Below, one piece after another: positions 8,807 through 18,350 of a stretch of DNA of 64,000 nt. Made by a program: the position numbers and the translations under genes. Source of the DNA: Bacteroidales bacterium. GTDB lineage: Bacteria > Bacteroidota > Bacteroidia > Bacteroidales > ML635J-15. Location: contig JAGCDJ010000014.1 in NCBI GenBank assembly GCA_017651185.1, positions 1 through 64,000 of the forward strand, given 5' to 3'. Position 1 is the first letter of the stretch. Each line of letters opens with the position of its first letter. Below the pieces are notes generated by a model. The model did not search any database. It saw only the letters and a program-made list of their open reading frames with translations, and had not been told where the DNA came from.

Positions 8807-10711
8807 ATGGCTGCAATATCAAAAATAACTATAGATGGATTTAAAGCCTTTCCAGATTCATTTACTCTTGAATTGGGAGGAAAGAATCTTTTGATGTATG
8901 GTGAGAATGGAAGTGGAAAATCTTCTATATATTATGCATTACACGCTCTTTTACAGAGCCAATGCAAAGATAAAAGCAGCATCTATTTTAATCCTAATCA
9001 CCAAGAAAGTATTGTCAACCAGAATACGAAGAAACCTAATGCAAAAGTTGAGATTCTATTTGTGGGTAGTAGTGTTGTATATAGTATCTCCCAAGCTGGA
9101 TATAAAGAATCTGTTGTTCAAACAACTTCACCATTGCGCGATTTAAACGGGCAGTGTGTTTTTATTAATCATAAGTTTTTGTTCAACTTTTTTAGTTTTC
9201 GAAACTCCCAATACATAGATCTATTTCCTGTCTTCATAAAAGATATACTTCCTTTTACACTTGCTTCTGATGGGAGCAATTATATAAGTGAAATTTATAA
9301 TGAAATAATGAAAGGTATTAAGAGGAAAGGGAATAGCACCCGACTTGATAGTAAATATGAAAAAACAATAAAATATTTCAATGATGAGGTAAAAATAATA
9401 GTAGATAAGATAAATAGCACAGGTACTCCTCATGCCACACAGATTTATAATAGTTATTTCAGAAATGAAAATGATTCTGAATTAAAAATATCATTAGGTT
9501 ATGATGAGCATAAAGATGATGTTCCAAAAACTAATGTGTCATATTGGTTAAGAATTGGTTATCGTTATCAAAACAACATAGTGGCGGGAGCTGTGAAAAA
9601 AGAAAAAATGAGCCGCAGAAAGGAATTGTTACAGCCAGTAATCACATTGAAAATAGAAGAAAAGCAATCAGACGGTAGTTATAAAGATATAAAAAAGCCT
9701 CAAACTTATTTCAATGAAGCGAAACTGACAGCAATTGCGTTGTCCATAAGGTTTGCATTGTTGGATACTGTAAGCTCAGAAAATGGCAGGTTCATGGCAT
9801 TGGATGATATGTTGATAAGTCTTGATATGAGCAACCGAATGAAAGTCATTTATTACTTACTAAATAATACTTTAAAAGCTTATAAGTTGTATGTGTTTAC
9901 ACATGATAGACTATTTTATCATACATTCAAACGGATAATTGAAACACAATATGACAATAGTAAATGGGTATTTGGTGGACTTTATTTGAATGATTTAAGG
10001 AATCCAATATCACCAGAGTTTAATTCTGAAACAAAAACAAAGATAGACGATATTCATGAGGCGTATTCAAGACATGATTATTTTCGATGTGGTACATTGT
10101 TACGCCAATTATGTGAAAGATGTTTAAATGAATTGTTGCCAGACTCATTACGCACCAAGCCAAATTCGCAAACGGGGTTATCCATTGAGAAAAACTTGGA
10201 CGAACAAATATTGTCTTTGGAGGATTTCTGTCAACATGAGGGTATTGATTTTACACCATTTAAAAATCTAAAGTCATATAAAGATTTGTTTTTGAATTCA
10301 ACTGCACATAATGATATAACATCGCCTTTTTATCGCAATGAGATAAAAGCATGTATGAAATCTTTGGAGGAACTAAATAAAATTAATAGGTCAAAAGCAA
10401 TCGAGTGTAATAAGGATTTATCATTTCAAATAACAATACCAGGAGGGAGTGTCCACACAATAAGATTAAGGATAAGAGAAGAAAAACTATTATTACTAGA
10501 ATATGGTTCAATAAAGCGGATATCATATTATTCAAAATGTGAAATACTTAAAGATATTAGTGAAGCGGGCGAGATACAAATAAACGAAGGTTTTGAATCT
10601 TTATATGAAGCATATAAAACTATTTGTGAAAAGTATGGTATAGGTGCTTCGAACGATTTGATGGATGTTTTGAGAGATCGTAAAGGTTTAATAAGAGATA
10701 AACTAAAATGA
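8807..10711 (+). CDS. RecF/SMC-like AAA ATPase, methylase-linked
   Basis: 634 residues. The N-terminus is an ABC/RecF-type ATPase half: ITIDGFKAF, Walker A GENGSGKSS at residues 32-40. The other half follows at ~305-340 with a signature-like FNEAKLTAIALSIRFA and Walker B RFMALDDMLISLD. The short region between, without a long coiled coil, argues for a RecF-like rather than a Rad50-like protein. The C-terminal third contains FLNSTAHNDITSPFYRNEIK, a segment seen at the end of several defence ATPases, and a final unknown domain. No nuclease motif is evident. It starts 1 bp after the methyltransferase and ends 10 bp before the ABC-3C effector, so it may bridge the two modules. AT-rich. Confidence 0.75.
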   Translation: MAAISKITIDGFKAFPDSFTLELGGKNLLMYGENGSGKSSIYYALHALLQSQCKDKSSIYFNPNHQESIVNQNTKKPNAKVEILFVGSSVVYSISQAGYKESVVQTTSPLRDLNGQCVFINHKFLFNFFSFRNSQYIDLFPVFIKDILPFTLASDGSNYISEIYNEIMKGIKRKGNSTRLDSKYEKTIKYFNDEVKIIVDKINSTGTPHATQIYNSYFRNENDSELKISLGYDEHKDDVPKTNVSYWLRIGYRYQNNIVAGAVKKEKMSRRKELLQPVITLKIEEKQSDGSYKDIKKPQTYFNEAKLTAIALSIRFALLDTVSSENGRFMALDDMLISLDMSNRMKVIYYLLNNTLKAYKLYVFTHDRLFYHTFKRIIETQYDNSKWVFGGLYLNDLRNPISPEFNSETKTKIDDIHEAYSRHDYFRCGTLLRQLCERCLNELLPDSLRTKPNSQTGLSIEKNLDEQILSLEDFCQHEGIDFTPFKNLKSYKDLFLNSTAHNDITSPFYRNEIKACMKSLEELNKINRSKAIECNKDLSFQITIPGGSVHTIRLRIREEKLLLLEYGSIKRISYYSKCEILKDISEAGEIQINEGFESLYEAYKTICEKYGIGASNDLMDVLRDRKGLIRDKLK

Positions 10712-10721
10712 TTTTATATGT

Positions 10722-11852
10722 ATGAAAAAATTGAAATTTGATTCAACTTCACCTTTCAAAGGAATATTATTTCAATTTCATGTAGCATTAGAAAAATGTT
10801 TTGAAATGGAAGAATGTCAGTCTGTATATATTGAAACGTACGGAGATGTTTCATTATTGGGCAATTTATCCAATAGCAAACAGATTGAAGCAAAGTTCTA
10901 CAAAAAGTCGTTGACAAATTTAGATAAAAATGTTTGGAATACTATTTATAATTGGATGAATACAGATTTCCCAATAGACAAATTCAGTTCTTTTGTGCTG
11001 TTTACAACACAAAAAATTGGGAAAGATGCTGCTTGGGCAGATTGGAATAATAAATCCTTAAAAGAAAGAGAAGAAGTTTTAAAAAAGATAAAAAAGAGTT
11101 TTGATGAGCAGAAGTCAAAATCTAAACAATTAAAAAAATGTATGGATGTAATATTCGATACAGAGAATAAAACCAGACTATCTAAGATAATAGAGAAATT
11201 ATATATTGATAGCATTAATATAGATGCAGAAACCTACAGGAAAAGTATTTATGATAGATATGGAAAAGGTGTTCCCAAAACAAAAAAAGAACGGTTTATA
11301 GATACATTAATGGGCTATATATTACGCCCAGAAATAGTTAATAGAAACTGGGAAATATCATATGAGTCTTTTTCTAAAGAGGTTGAAGATGTTACCAAAC
11401 AAATGGTTGAATGCACAACAATTTTTCCTGCTAAACTTAAATTGACTGATATAAAACCAGAAGAATATGAAGACAATATGTTTGTTAAGAAAATACAAGA
11501 CATTGAATATGACGAGGTAATAGATGATGCTATAGATGATTACATCTATACAGCAAATTTAATTGTTCATGATATGCAAGAATCAGAAACAATCAAAAAA
11601 TCATTGTCTAAATATGAAGATAATATAGAAAATAACTTTAGGGCAAAATACAGAAAAGCTTCAAGAAATTACAACGAAGGCGAACGAATTGCAAGGTCAC
11701 AAGATCTGTACGATGATGTAATAAGTTCAAACGATGGGGCATTCCATTCTTATAGTACGGTTGATAGTTATTTCCACAATGGAATGATTCATATATTAAC
11801 CGATGAAAAAGATGATCTTGTTTGGTTATTAAATAAAAAAACAAATGAGTAA
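10722..11852 (+). CDS. ABC-3C effector: Cap4-like nuclease plus ABC-3C C-terminal domain
   Basis: 376 residues. The first ~100 residues resemble the Cap4-type dsDNA endonuclease domain: GILFQFHVALEK (residues 14-25), E38 and D42 in YIETYGD, and QIEAK (54-58) as the likely (D/E)xK catalytic motif, followed by the tryptophans of NVWNTIYNWM. The end, GMIHILTDEKDDLVWLLN, matches the short C-terminal domain by which effectors of ABC three-component (ABC-3C) systems join their ATPase. The middle is helical and unassigned. The stop overlaps the next gene by 8 bp. Cap4 nucleases act in anti-phage CBASS systems; here no nucleotide cyclase is present and the trigger would be the ABC-3C ATPase. Assignment is by motif and gene order, not by a search. 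Confidence 0.68.
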   Translation: MKKLKFDSTSPFKGILFQFHVALEKCFEMEECQSVYIETYGDVSLLGNLSNSKQIEAKFYKKSLTNLDKNVWNTIYNWMNTDFPIDKFSSFVLFTTQKIGKDAAWADWNNKSLKEREEVLKKIKKSFDEQKSKSKQLKKCMDVIFDTENKTRLSKIIEKLYIDSINIDAETYRKSIYDRYGKGVPKTKKERFIDTLMGYILRPEIVNRNWEISYESFSKEVEDVTKQMVECTTIFPAKLKLTDIKPEEYEDNMFVKKIQDIEYDEVIDDAIDDYIYTANLIVHDMQESETIKKSLSKYEDNIENNFRAKYRKASRNYNEGERIARSQDLYDDVISSNDGAFHSYSTVDSYFHNGMIHILTDEKDDLVWLLNKKTNE

Positions 11853-12306
11853 TTTTATTGAAAATATATCAGTTTTACAGAGAAACATATTTATTCTTAC
11901 ACCATTAATAGTTTCTTTTTATAAGAATATGAAACCACGAGAGAAAAATATTCTGCTAGCATATTTCGTATTTCCGTTAGTTTTAAATAAAAATTTTACA
12001 AATAAAATAAAAACTATCACTATAAATTCCGATATGAGCAGAATAACTAAAGATAAAGATATTATGGCAGGTTTTGAAGATCGTTTTTACTTCTATATTG
12101 ATATAACAAACAAATGTCTTCAATATGCTATTGATTGTAAGTATATAAAGGTAAATGATAACCTTAGTGTATCAGTATTAAATACTGATTGTATTGTTAC
12201 TGAACCAAATTTGAAAGTTAGCCTTAATTTATCGTCACAATTACACAAAATGTTTACAAAAGATGTTGTTAACACATATTATGCATTTGGAATAAAAGAA
12301 TTATGA
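11845..12306 (+). CDS. ABC-3C system middle component
   Basis: 153 residues with no enzymatic motif. Size, helical make-up with an early hydrophobic stretch ([26 protein letters not shown]) and position between the effector and a DUF3732 ATPase fit the 'middle component' family that defines ABC-3C conflict systems. It overlaps the upstream gene by 8 bp and the downstream gene by 4 bp (ATGA), so translation is coupled on both sides. Identification rests mainly on context. Confidence 0.62.
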   Translation: MSNFIENISVLQRNIFILTPLIVSFYKNMKPREKNILLAYFVFPLVLNKNFTNKIKTITINSDMSRITKDKDIMAGFEDRFYFYIDITNKCLQYAIDCKYIKVNDNLSVSVLNTDCIVTEPNLKVSLNLSSQLHKMFTKDVVNTYYAFGIKEL

Positions 12307-14333
12307 GAAGTTTTATTAAACATATAGGTATTATTGATAAATATGACAATTGTCATCATATTGACTTGCAAGAAGGATTAAATATAATAACAGGGAGATC
12401 TTCTACAGGCAAAAGTGCAATAATAGAATTGTTTGATTATTGTACTGGCAATTCTGACAATACTATACCATTCGGAGTAATTACAGACAATGCTTGTCTG
12501 TATTTTATAGTAATGTATGCTAAAGAATCTCAGTTAGTCCTTGCCAGAACCCAATCAGAGAGAACAACTCAATTGTTTTTCAAGATAGAACCCGAGAAAA
12601 TAGATATTGTAAACTTAAATCGAGGATACTTTAGTGATAAGTATTTCTTGCCAATAAAAACATTTCGTGAAGAATTGAGCCATTTTTGTGGCGTAAATAT
12701 TTCTGATACGGATGAAAGTGAAGAAGTAGTAAAACATAAAGGAGTAAAAAGAGGATATCCCTCTTTTCGAAATATGGTTTCCTTTATGTTACAACATCAA
12801 AATCTGATTGCGAACAAACATTCTCTATTTTATAGGTTTGATGAAAAAGAAAAAAGAGAGAGGGTTATTGATGAGTTCAAAATTTTTGCAGGATTTGTTG
12901 ATCAACAATACTATACTCTATCTCAGGAATTAGAGGAAAAGAAATTAACACTAGATAAATATAAAATTGAATCCAATCGTTTTGAATCTATCAAAAAAGA
13001 AAGAATATCATATCTTGATGAACTAAGAAAAGAGTATCATGCAATAAGTGGATACGAGTTGTTTCAAGGTGTTGATAGTAGCCTTATGATTAATGCTCCG
13101 CAAGTATATCTTGACCAAATGTCAAATATGCAAATTAAGATAAATGAGAATTCCGATGAATATAAGCAACAATATATTGATTTAACTAAGGAAAGGAATC
13201 AATTATTATTCAAGAAAAGATCCTTTTTGATTAAGCTTGAACATGTTAACGAGTCTATTGAGTATGCAAGAAATTATGCAAGTACAATTGATAAATATCA
13301 TCCAATAACAGAAGCCTCCAAAAATGTATCAGAATGTCCATTTTGTCATCAAATTAATCCTGAACCAGAAAATGAAGCGAGTAAATTAAAAAATGCTATA
13401 AACTGGTTAAATGAGGAATTGAGGAAATCCCCGCAAAGGATAGATTCATTTTTACCACAAAGAAGAGAATTACAAAAAGAAATACAGGGTTTGGACAAAC
13501 AGATTTATAATATAAATAATGAAATAAAAAAAATTGAAGATATTAATAATAGGTTAGAAAAGAATAGGTCATTAGAAGAACAATCATTAAAACTAAAACT
13601 AAAAATAGAAAATGAATTAGAATGGTCTGTAACAAAAATCGTTCAAATTAATAATCATGATATTGAAGGTTTAAAAAGAAAAATAGAGGAAATAGAGTTT
13701 ACGTTAAAGACAAAATACAATCTTAGCAAAAAGTTAAAAGAAGCCGAATCATTTATTAATAATGCAATGAATGAAATTGGCAACAAATTGGATTTTGAAA
13801 ATTCATATAGTCCAATAAATCTTCATTTTGACATTAATACTTTTGAATTATATCATCTTAGACAAGACAAATCAAAGGTTTATTTAAGAGCAATGGGAAG
13901 TGGAGCAAATTGGTTATATTCTCATATCTGTTTGTTTTTAGCGATACACAAATTCTTCATATCTCTTGGAGATAAGGCTTTAGTTCCAACGGTTTTATTT
14001 TTAGATCAACCTAGTCAGGTATATTTTCCTGCAACGATAGATATTAATACAGAAAAATTTGATGCAATAGAATTAAAGAAAATGGAAAATAAATCTGCAG
14101 ATGAAGATTTAAAAGCAGTAACGAATTTATATGTACAAATAATAGAGTTTATAAATTCTGTTAAGAAAGAATATGGTTTTTCTCCACAAATAATCATATC
14201 AGATCATGCCGATTATTTAGACTTAGGGCGTTATAAATTTACAGACTATGTAATAAATAGATGGAGAGGAATGAATGAAGGTTTTATCGATATAGATAAA
14301 CTAAATTCAAAAGATAACGCAGATATGAAATAA
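12303..14333 (+). CDS. DUF3732 Rad50-like ATPase of the ABC-3C system
   Basis: 676 residues. Walker A GRSSTGKS lies at residues 31-38; a long coiled coil fills residues ~200-500 and carries CPFC at 345-348, the CxxC of a Rad50-type zinc hook. The second ATPase half has [22 protein letters not shown] (split signature region, near 530) and [12 protein letters not shown] (Walker B, near 565), wording specific to DUF3732 proteins. In ABC-3C systems this ATPase is thought to sense invading nucleic acid and release the nuclease effector. It starts inside the stop of the middle component. AT-rich like the preceding genes; composition returns to normal in the next gene. Confidence 0.82.
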   Translation: MRSFIKHIGIIDKYDNCHHIDLQEGLNIITGRSSTGKSAIIELFDYCTGNSDNTIPFGVITDNACLYFIVMYAKESQLVLARTQSERTTQLFFKIEPEKIDIVNLNRGYFSDKYFLPIKTFREELSHFCGVNISDTDESEEVVKHKGVKRGYPSFRNMVSFMLQHQNLIANKHSLFYRFDEKEKRERVIDEFKIFAGFVDQQYYTLSQELEEKKLTLDKYKIESNRFESIKKERISYLDELRKEYHAISGYELFQGVDSSLMINAPQVYLDQMSNMQIKINENSDEYKQQYIDLTKERNQLLFKKRSFLIKLEHVNESIEYARNYASTIDKYHPITEASKNVSECPFCHQINPEPENEASKLKNAINWLNEELRKSPQRIDSFLPQRRELQKEIQGLDKQIYNINNEIKKIEDINNRLEKNRSLEEQSLKLKLKIENELEWSVTKIVQINNHDIEGLKRKIEEIEFTLKTKYNLSKKLKEAESFINNAMNEIGNKLDFENSYSPINLHFDINTFELYHLRQDKSKVYLRAMGSGANWLYSHICLFLAIHKFFISLGDKALVPTVLFLDQPSQVYFPATIDINTEKFDAIELKKMENKSADEDLKAVTNLYVQIIEFINSVKKEYGFSPQIIISDHADYLDLGRYKFTDYVINRWRGMNEGFIDIDKLNSKDNADMK

Positions 14334-14350
14334 TATATGCACACAAAGAT

Positions 14351-15574
14351 ATGAACAGAATCATTCTCATCGGCAACGGATTTGACTTGGCATACGGACT
14401 GAAAACAAGTTATGCAGATTTCATCGATTGGTATTGGGAGGAAAGAATAAATAAACTAAAATCCGAAAATACGAATGAAAGCGATGATGGTCTTTGCAAA
14501 CTGATAATCAACTATGGTATATGGAGCAGTTATTATGCCGATGCCAGCACTTTTAACAAATTGAGTATCTATGACATATTGAACAATATTCAAAACCAGA
14601 AAGATAAATTCAAGGTCATACCTTCTAAATTGTTTCAAGGAATAATAAGGGAACTGAATGACAAGAAATGGGTGGACATTGAAAATGAGTACTACAATTT
14701 GCTGACTTCGATTGATAACAGCGATGAAATAAAAAGCATCAACAATGAGCTAAGCATTATCAAGAAATATCTGGCGGAATACCTTAAGGAAATTGAGAAA
14801 AACACCCCAAACCCTTCAATAAACTACGACATAGAAAGCATTTTGTTCAAGCCGATACTGGCAAAGGATGTTGCCGTAAGTTCATCCAATGTTTTCTGGG
14901 ACATCATCGATGACAGGTTGAAATATAAAGATCAAAAGTTGAATGAATTGATAGACGGCTATCACAAAATACAGTACAATGCAAGTCATATAAAGGAATT
15001 TAAGGAAAAAGGCGGCACCATCGATTGCATAAAGGACGAAACTACGGCTTACCCAGCAGAACTCTTGCTGCCTGACAGAATAATGCTCCTGAATTTTAAT
15101 TATACCGATATTGCAGACAAATATTTCCCCAAGAATTCCGATAAATTTATTGTCAATCATATCCATGGCACATTGAATAATTTCGAAAACATAATATTTG
15201 GATATGGTGACGAGCAGGACAAAACATTCAAGGATTTGCAGAAAAGAAACGACAAGGAGAGCTTGAAAAACATAAAAACAATAAAGTACCTCGAAGCTCC
15301 GGCATATAGGAAACTGCTTGCGTTTATGGAATCTTCGCCATATCAGATATTCATAATCGGGCATTCGTGCGGTCAGTCGGACGGGACTTTGCTCAACACC
15401 CTTTTCGAACACAAAAATTGCATTTCGATAAAACCGTTTTACTACAAGAATGGCGATACGGACAACTATATGGAAATAGTGCAGAACATTTCCCGAAACT
15501 TTACCGACATGAAACTCATGCGCGACCGTGTAGTAAACAAAACCCAGTGTGAACCAATGCCACAGGCGGAATGA
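14351..15574 (+). CDS. abiH: AbiH-family abortive infection protein
   Basis: 407 residues, the usual AbiH size. The N-terminal signature ILIGNGFDLAYGLKTSYADF (residues 4-23) is the diagnostic AbiH opening, and LLNFNYTD, HIHGTLNN, FGYGDE and IIGHSCGQSDGTLLN further on are the conserved blocks of the family. AbiH was first described as a lactococcal phage abortive infection protein; its biochemical action is not established. It begins 17 bp after the DUF3732 gene and could be the last gene of the same transcript, but its base composition is closer to the housekeeping genes, so it may have a separate history. Confidence 0.88.
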   Translation: MNRIILIGNGFDLAYGLKTSYADFIDWYWEERINKLKSENTNESDDGLCKLIINYGIWSSYYADASTFNKLSIYDILNNIQNQKDKFKVIPSKLFQGIIRELNDKKWVDIENEYYNLLTSIDNSDEIKSINNELSIIKKYLAEYLKEIEKNTPNPSINYDIESILFKPILAKDVAVSSSNVFWDIIDDRLKYKDQKLNELIDGYHKIQYNASHIKEFKEKGGTIDCIKDETTAYPAELLLPDRIMLLNFNYTDIADKYFPKNSDKFIVNHIHGTLNNFENIIFGYGDEQDKTFKDLQKRNDKESLKNIKTIKYLEAPAYRKLLAFMESSPYQIFIIGHSCGQSDGTLLNTLFEHKNCISIKPFYYKNGDTDNYMEIVQNISRNFTDMKLMRDRVVNKTQCEPMPQAE

Positions 15575-15611
15575 AAAAAATAGTAATTTAATATAACAAG
15601 AAATTAAACTT

Positions 15612-16403
15612 ATGAACCTAGAAGATATTTGCAAGAAAACGATTTTTGTGGCTGAGAATGCTGCTGAAATTATTAGAAGCCATATAAATAATGCCGATTA
15701 TGCCATTGATGCAAAGGGCAAGAACGATTTCGTTACCGAAATTGACAAGAAAACCGAAAAGTTCATTGTGTCGGAACTGATGCAGATTTTGCCAGAGGCA
15801 GGTTTTATCGCCGAGGAAAAGTCCTCGCAGAAGGTTGGCGAGGTTTACAATTGGATAGTTGACCCGATAGATGGCACATCAAATTTCATTCACGGAATTT
15901 ATCCTTGTTCGGTAAGTATTGCTTTGAAAAAGAATGATGAAATCGTTGTCGGCGTGGTCTATGAAGTTGGCTTGAAGGAATGCTTTTCTGCTTACAAGAA
16001 TGGTGGCGCTTGGCTTAACGGAAAGAAAATTTCGGTGTCAAAAGTTGGTGCAATAGCAAATTCTTTTGTTGCAACTGGCTTCCCATACAATAGGTTCGAT
16101 ATTATTGACAGGTACATCGACTTGATGAAATATTTTGTCACACATGCACAGGGTGTCCGTCGGTTGGGTTCGGCGGCTGTGGATATGGCCTATGTCGCTG
16201 CTGGAAGGTTCGATGCTTTTTACGAGTACGATTTGAAACCCTACGATGTGGCGGCAGGAATCATAATATTGCAGGAGGCAGGCGGTAAGGTTTGCGATTT
16301 CTCGTGTGGTAACAATTATTTGTTCGGCGGAGAAATGGTTGCGACAAACTCACTGATTTTTGATGAATTTTCAGCAGTTGTAAAAAAGTTCATGAATGAA
16401 TAA
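15612..16403 (+). CDS. Inositol monophosphatase family protein
   Basis: 263 residues. The metal-binding and catalytic blocks of the FIG/inositol monophosphatase superfamily are present: DFVTEIDKKTE, GFIAEEKS, WIVDPIDGTSNFIHG (near residues 81-95) and the late YDVAAGIIILQEAGG. Such proteins (SuhB in E. coli) hydrolyse inositol phosphates in the cytoplasm, and some act on other sugar phosphates or in rRNA transcription. The real substrate is not decidable here. It is the first gene of a run of six overlapping or abutting genes; the rhomboid gene begins 8 bp before its stop. Confidence 0.88.
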   Translation: MNLEDICKKTIFVAENAAEIIRSHINNADYAIDAKGKNDFVTEIDKKTEKFIVSELMQILPEAGFIAEEKSSQKVGEVYNWIVDPIDGTSNFIHGIYPCSVSIALKKNDEIVVGVVYEVGLKECFSAYKNGGAWLNGKKISVSKVGAIANSFVATGFPYNRFDIIDRYIDLMKYFVTHAQGVRRLGSAAVDMAYVAAGRFDAFYEYDLKPYDVAAGIIILQEAGGKVCDFSCGNNYLFGGEMVATNSLIFDEFSAVVKKFMNE

Positions 16404-17088
16404 TGACGGCAAAATAGAATTAAGGCGACTTTTTTCGGCATCGGTAATCCCTGCCTTCTTTATGGCATTGGCTTGGCTGATGTTTGCCGCCGAAGGTCTG
16501 CTCAATGTCAGTTTGTCGCAATACGGACTAATGCCGCGCGAAATTTCGCACTGGTTTGGAATCCTAACAATGCCATTCCTGCACGGCGGACTATCGCACA
16601 TTTTTGCCAATACCGTCAGTTTTATTGTGCTGGGAACCATGCTGTTCTATTTCTATCCAGAAAAGGCGTTGCATGTTTTCCTAATTTCTTATTTCTTTTC
16701 GGGCATAATTACCTGGCTTATCGCATCGGGTGGCGTTCACATTGGCGCAAGCGGAATGATATACGCCTTTGCTGCATACATTTTTACCGTAGGCGTAAGG
16801 AGCGGAAACATACGCAATATGGCGGTGTCGCTGATAATTGTATTCCTGTACGGCAGTATGGTGTGGGGACTTTATCCGCAGAATACTGGCATTAGCTGGG
16901 AAGGACATCTGGCAGGTGCTGTGACTGGGTTGGTTTGCGCCTTTATTTTCCCAATAAAGACCGAAAAACCAGAAAGTTTGGATGACGAGGAAGTTGATGA
17001 TGATGACTACGATTACAATTCAACGCTCGATGATTCGGATTATGAAATAAAATACCATTATAACAGCGGGAAAAACAATGGCAAATGA
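16396..17088 (+). CDS. Rhomboid-family intramembrane serine protease
   Basis: 230 residues with about six membrane segments. The catalytic serine is in GASGMIYA (near residue 120) and the catalytic histidine in SWEGHLAGAVTG (near 170); the conserved HGGLSHIFANTVS stands in the second segment. Rhomboids cleave membrane proteins within the bilayer. The last ~40 residues are a cytoplasmic acidic tail (DDEEVDDDDYDYN). It overlaps the upstream gene by 8 bp and the downstream gene by 11 bp, so the unit is translationally coupled. Substrates are unknown. Confidence 0.9.
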   Translation: MNNDGKIELRRLFSASVIPAFFMALAWLMFAAEGLLNVSLSQYGLMPREISHWFGILTMPFLHGGLSHIFANTVSFIVLGTMLFYFYPEKALHVFLISYFFSGIITWLIASGGVHIGASGMIYAFAAYIFTVGVRSGNIRNMAVSLIIVFLYGSMVWGLYPQNTGISWEGHLAGAVTGLVCAFIFPIKTEKPESLDDEEVDDDDYDYNSTLDDSDYEIKYHYNSGKNNGK

Positions 17089-18046
17089 TGGTGGCATATT
17101 GCAGTGGAACGACTATTCGTCGTACATCCGCAGGACTTTTGGTCAGCGGGTGCAGAAGATTTCTGTGAATGCAGGGTTTACTTGTCCCAACCGCGATGGA
17201 AAAATTAGCACTGACGGTTGCATTTACTGCACCAACAAAAGTTTCTCGCCGTTTTATTGCAATTCAGACGAATCCATTTCGGAGCAGCTTCGAAAAGGAA
17301 TAGATTTTTTTAGTCCGAAGTACAATGCACAAAAGTATCTTGCTTATTTCCAGACTTATACGAATACTTACGACAATATAAATGCGCTTAGGCGAAAATA
17401 TGAAGAGGCATTGTTGGTGGATGGCGTTATTGGATTGGTCATTTCCACTCGTCCCGATTGTGTTTACGATGAAATTATGCGTCTTCTTGCCGACTATGCT
17501 AAGGAAAAGTATGTGGAAATAGAGTTCGGTCTGGAATCGACAAAAAATTCAACGCTCGAGCTTATAAATCGCGGTCATACCTACGAACAGGCGGTTGATG
17601 CCATTATACTTGCGCAGAAATATGGAATAATGTCGGGCGTGCATTTGATTTTGGGTCTGCCATACGAAACGGAGGACGATTTTTATTTACATGCGGAAAG
17701 AATTTCCCAGTTGCCAATATCAACTCTCAAGTTGCATCAGATGCAAGTGCTAAGGGGCACAAGGTTAGAAAAGTTGTATGATGAAAACAAATCTGCATTT
17801 GCCGACTTGTCGTTAGAGAATTATGTGCGTATAGTTGCAAACTTCTTGGACATACTTAATCCTGAAATTATTGTAGAACGCCTTACGAGCGAATCTCCTC
17901 GCGAAATGGTCTTGTATCCCGACTGGAACGGACGTAAAAACTTCGAGGTGTCGCACATTGTGAATGCGTTTATGAAAAAAAATGGAATGTTTCAGGGACG
18001 AAATTATTATGGAAACGAAAAAACAATTAACTTTGAGAAAAAATAA
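17078..18046 (+). CDS. TIGR01212-family radical SAM protein (YhcC-like)
   Basis: 322 residues. The Fe-S cysteines are in CPNRDGKISTDGCIYC, the long-spaced CX(9)CX2C arrangement typical of the YhcC/TIGR01212 group. Further family blocks are GLVISTRPDC, EFGLES and GVHLILGLPYETEDDF, and LHQMQVLRGTRL. Function in vivo is not settled for this family. The start ATG lies inside the end of the rhomboid gene. Confidence 0.9.
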   Translation: MANDGGILQWNDYSSYIRRTFGQRVQKISVNAGFTCPNRDGKISTDGCIYCTNKSFSPFYCNSDESISEQLRKGIDFFSPKYNAQKYLAYFQTYTNTYDNINALRRKYEEALLVDGVIGLVISTRPDCVYDEIMRLLADYAKEKYVEIEFGLESTKNSTLELINRGHTYEQAVDAIILAQKYGIMSGVHLILGLPYETEDDFYLHAERISQLPISTLKLHQMQVLRGTRLEKLYDENKSAFADLSLENYVRIVANFLDILNPEIIVERLTSESPREMVLYPDWNGRKNFEVSHIVNAFMKKNGMFQGRNYYGNEKTINFEKK

Positions 18047-18049
18047 CAA

Positions 18050-18349
18050 ATGAAAAAGATTGCTTTTCTTATATTGGTAATAGCTTCATTTACAGTGCTG
18101 TCGTGCCGTGTAAAGAACACATGCGAACTTAACCATAGCGGTTCAATCTCAGTCATAAACAAGTCGGGTTCTACTGTAGAATTGCGTATCAACAATGAAA
18201 AGATTGGCGAATTGGACAACATGATGGTAAAGACTGTTGATGGAAAGGTTGTCGGCGCATACGACATTAGTGCAATATGTTATCCAAGAGTGTGGGATAC
18301 CACAGTCAATGTTGTTGAGTGCAAGATTGTTGAATATACGATAAGATAG
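18050..18349 (+). CDS. Small putative lipoprotein
   Basis: 99 residues with a lipoprotein signal: a basic start (MKK), a hydrophobic core and the lipobox TVLSC, giving Cys20 as the lipidated residue. The mature part has two more cysteines and no family I recognise. It starts 3 bp after the radical SAM gene and ends 1 bp before the helicase gene. Confidence 0.75.
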   Translation: MKKIAFLILVIASFTVLSCRVKNTCELNHSGSISVINKSGSTVELRINNEKIGELDNMMVKTVDGKVVGAYDISAICYPRVWDTTVNVVECKIVEYTIR

Positions 18350-18350
18350 T

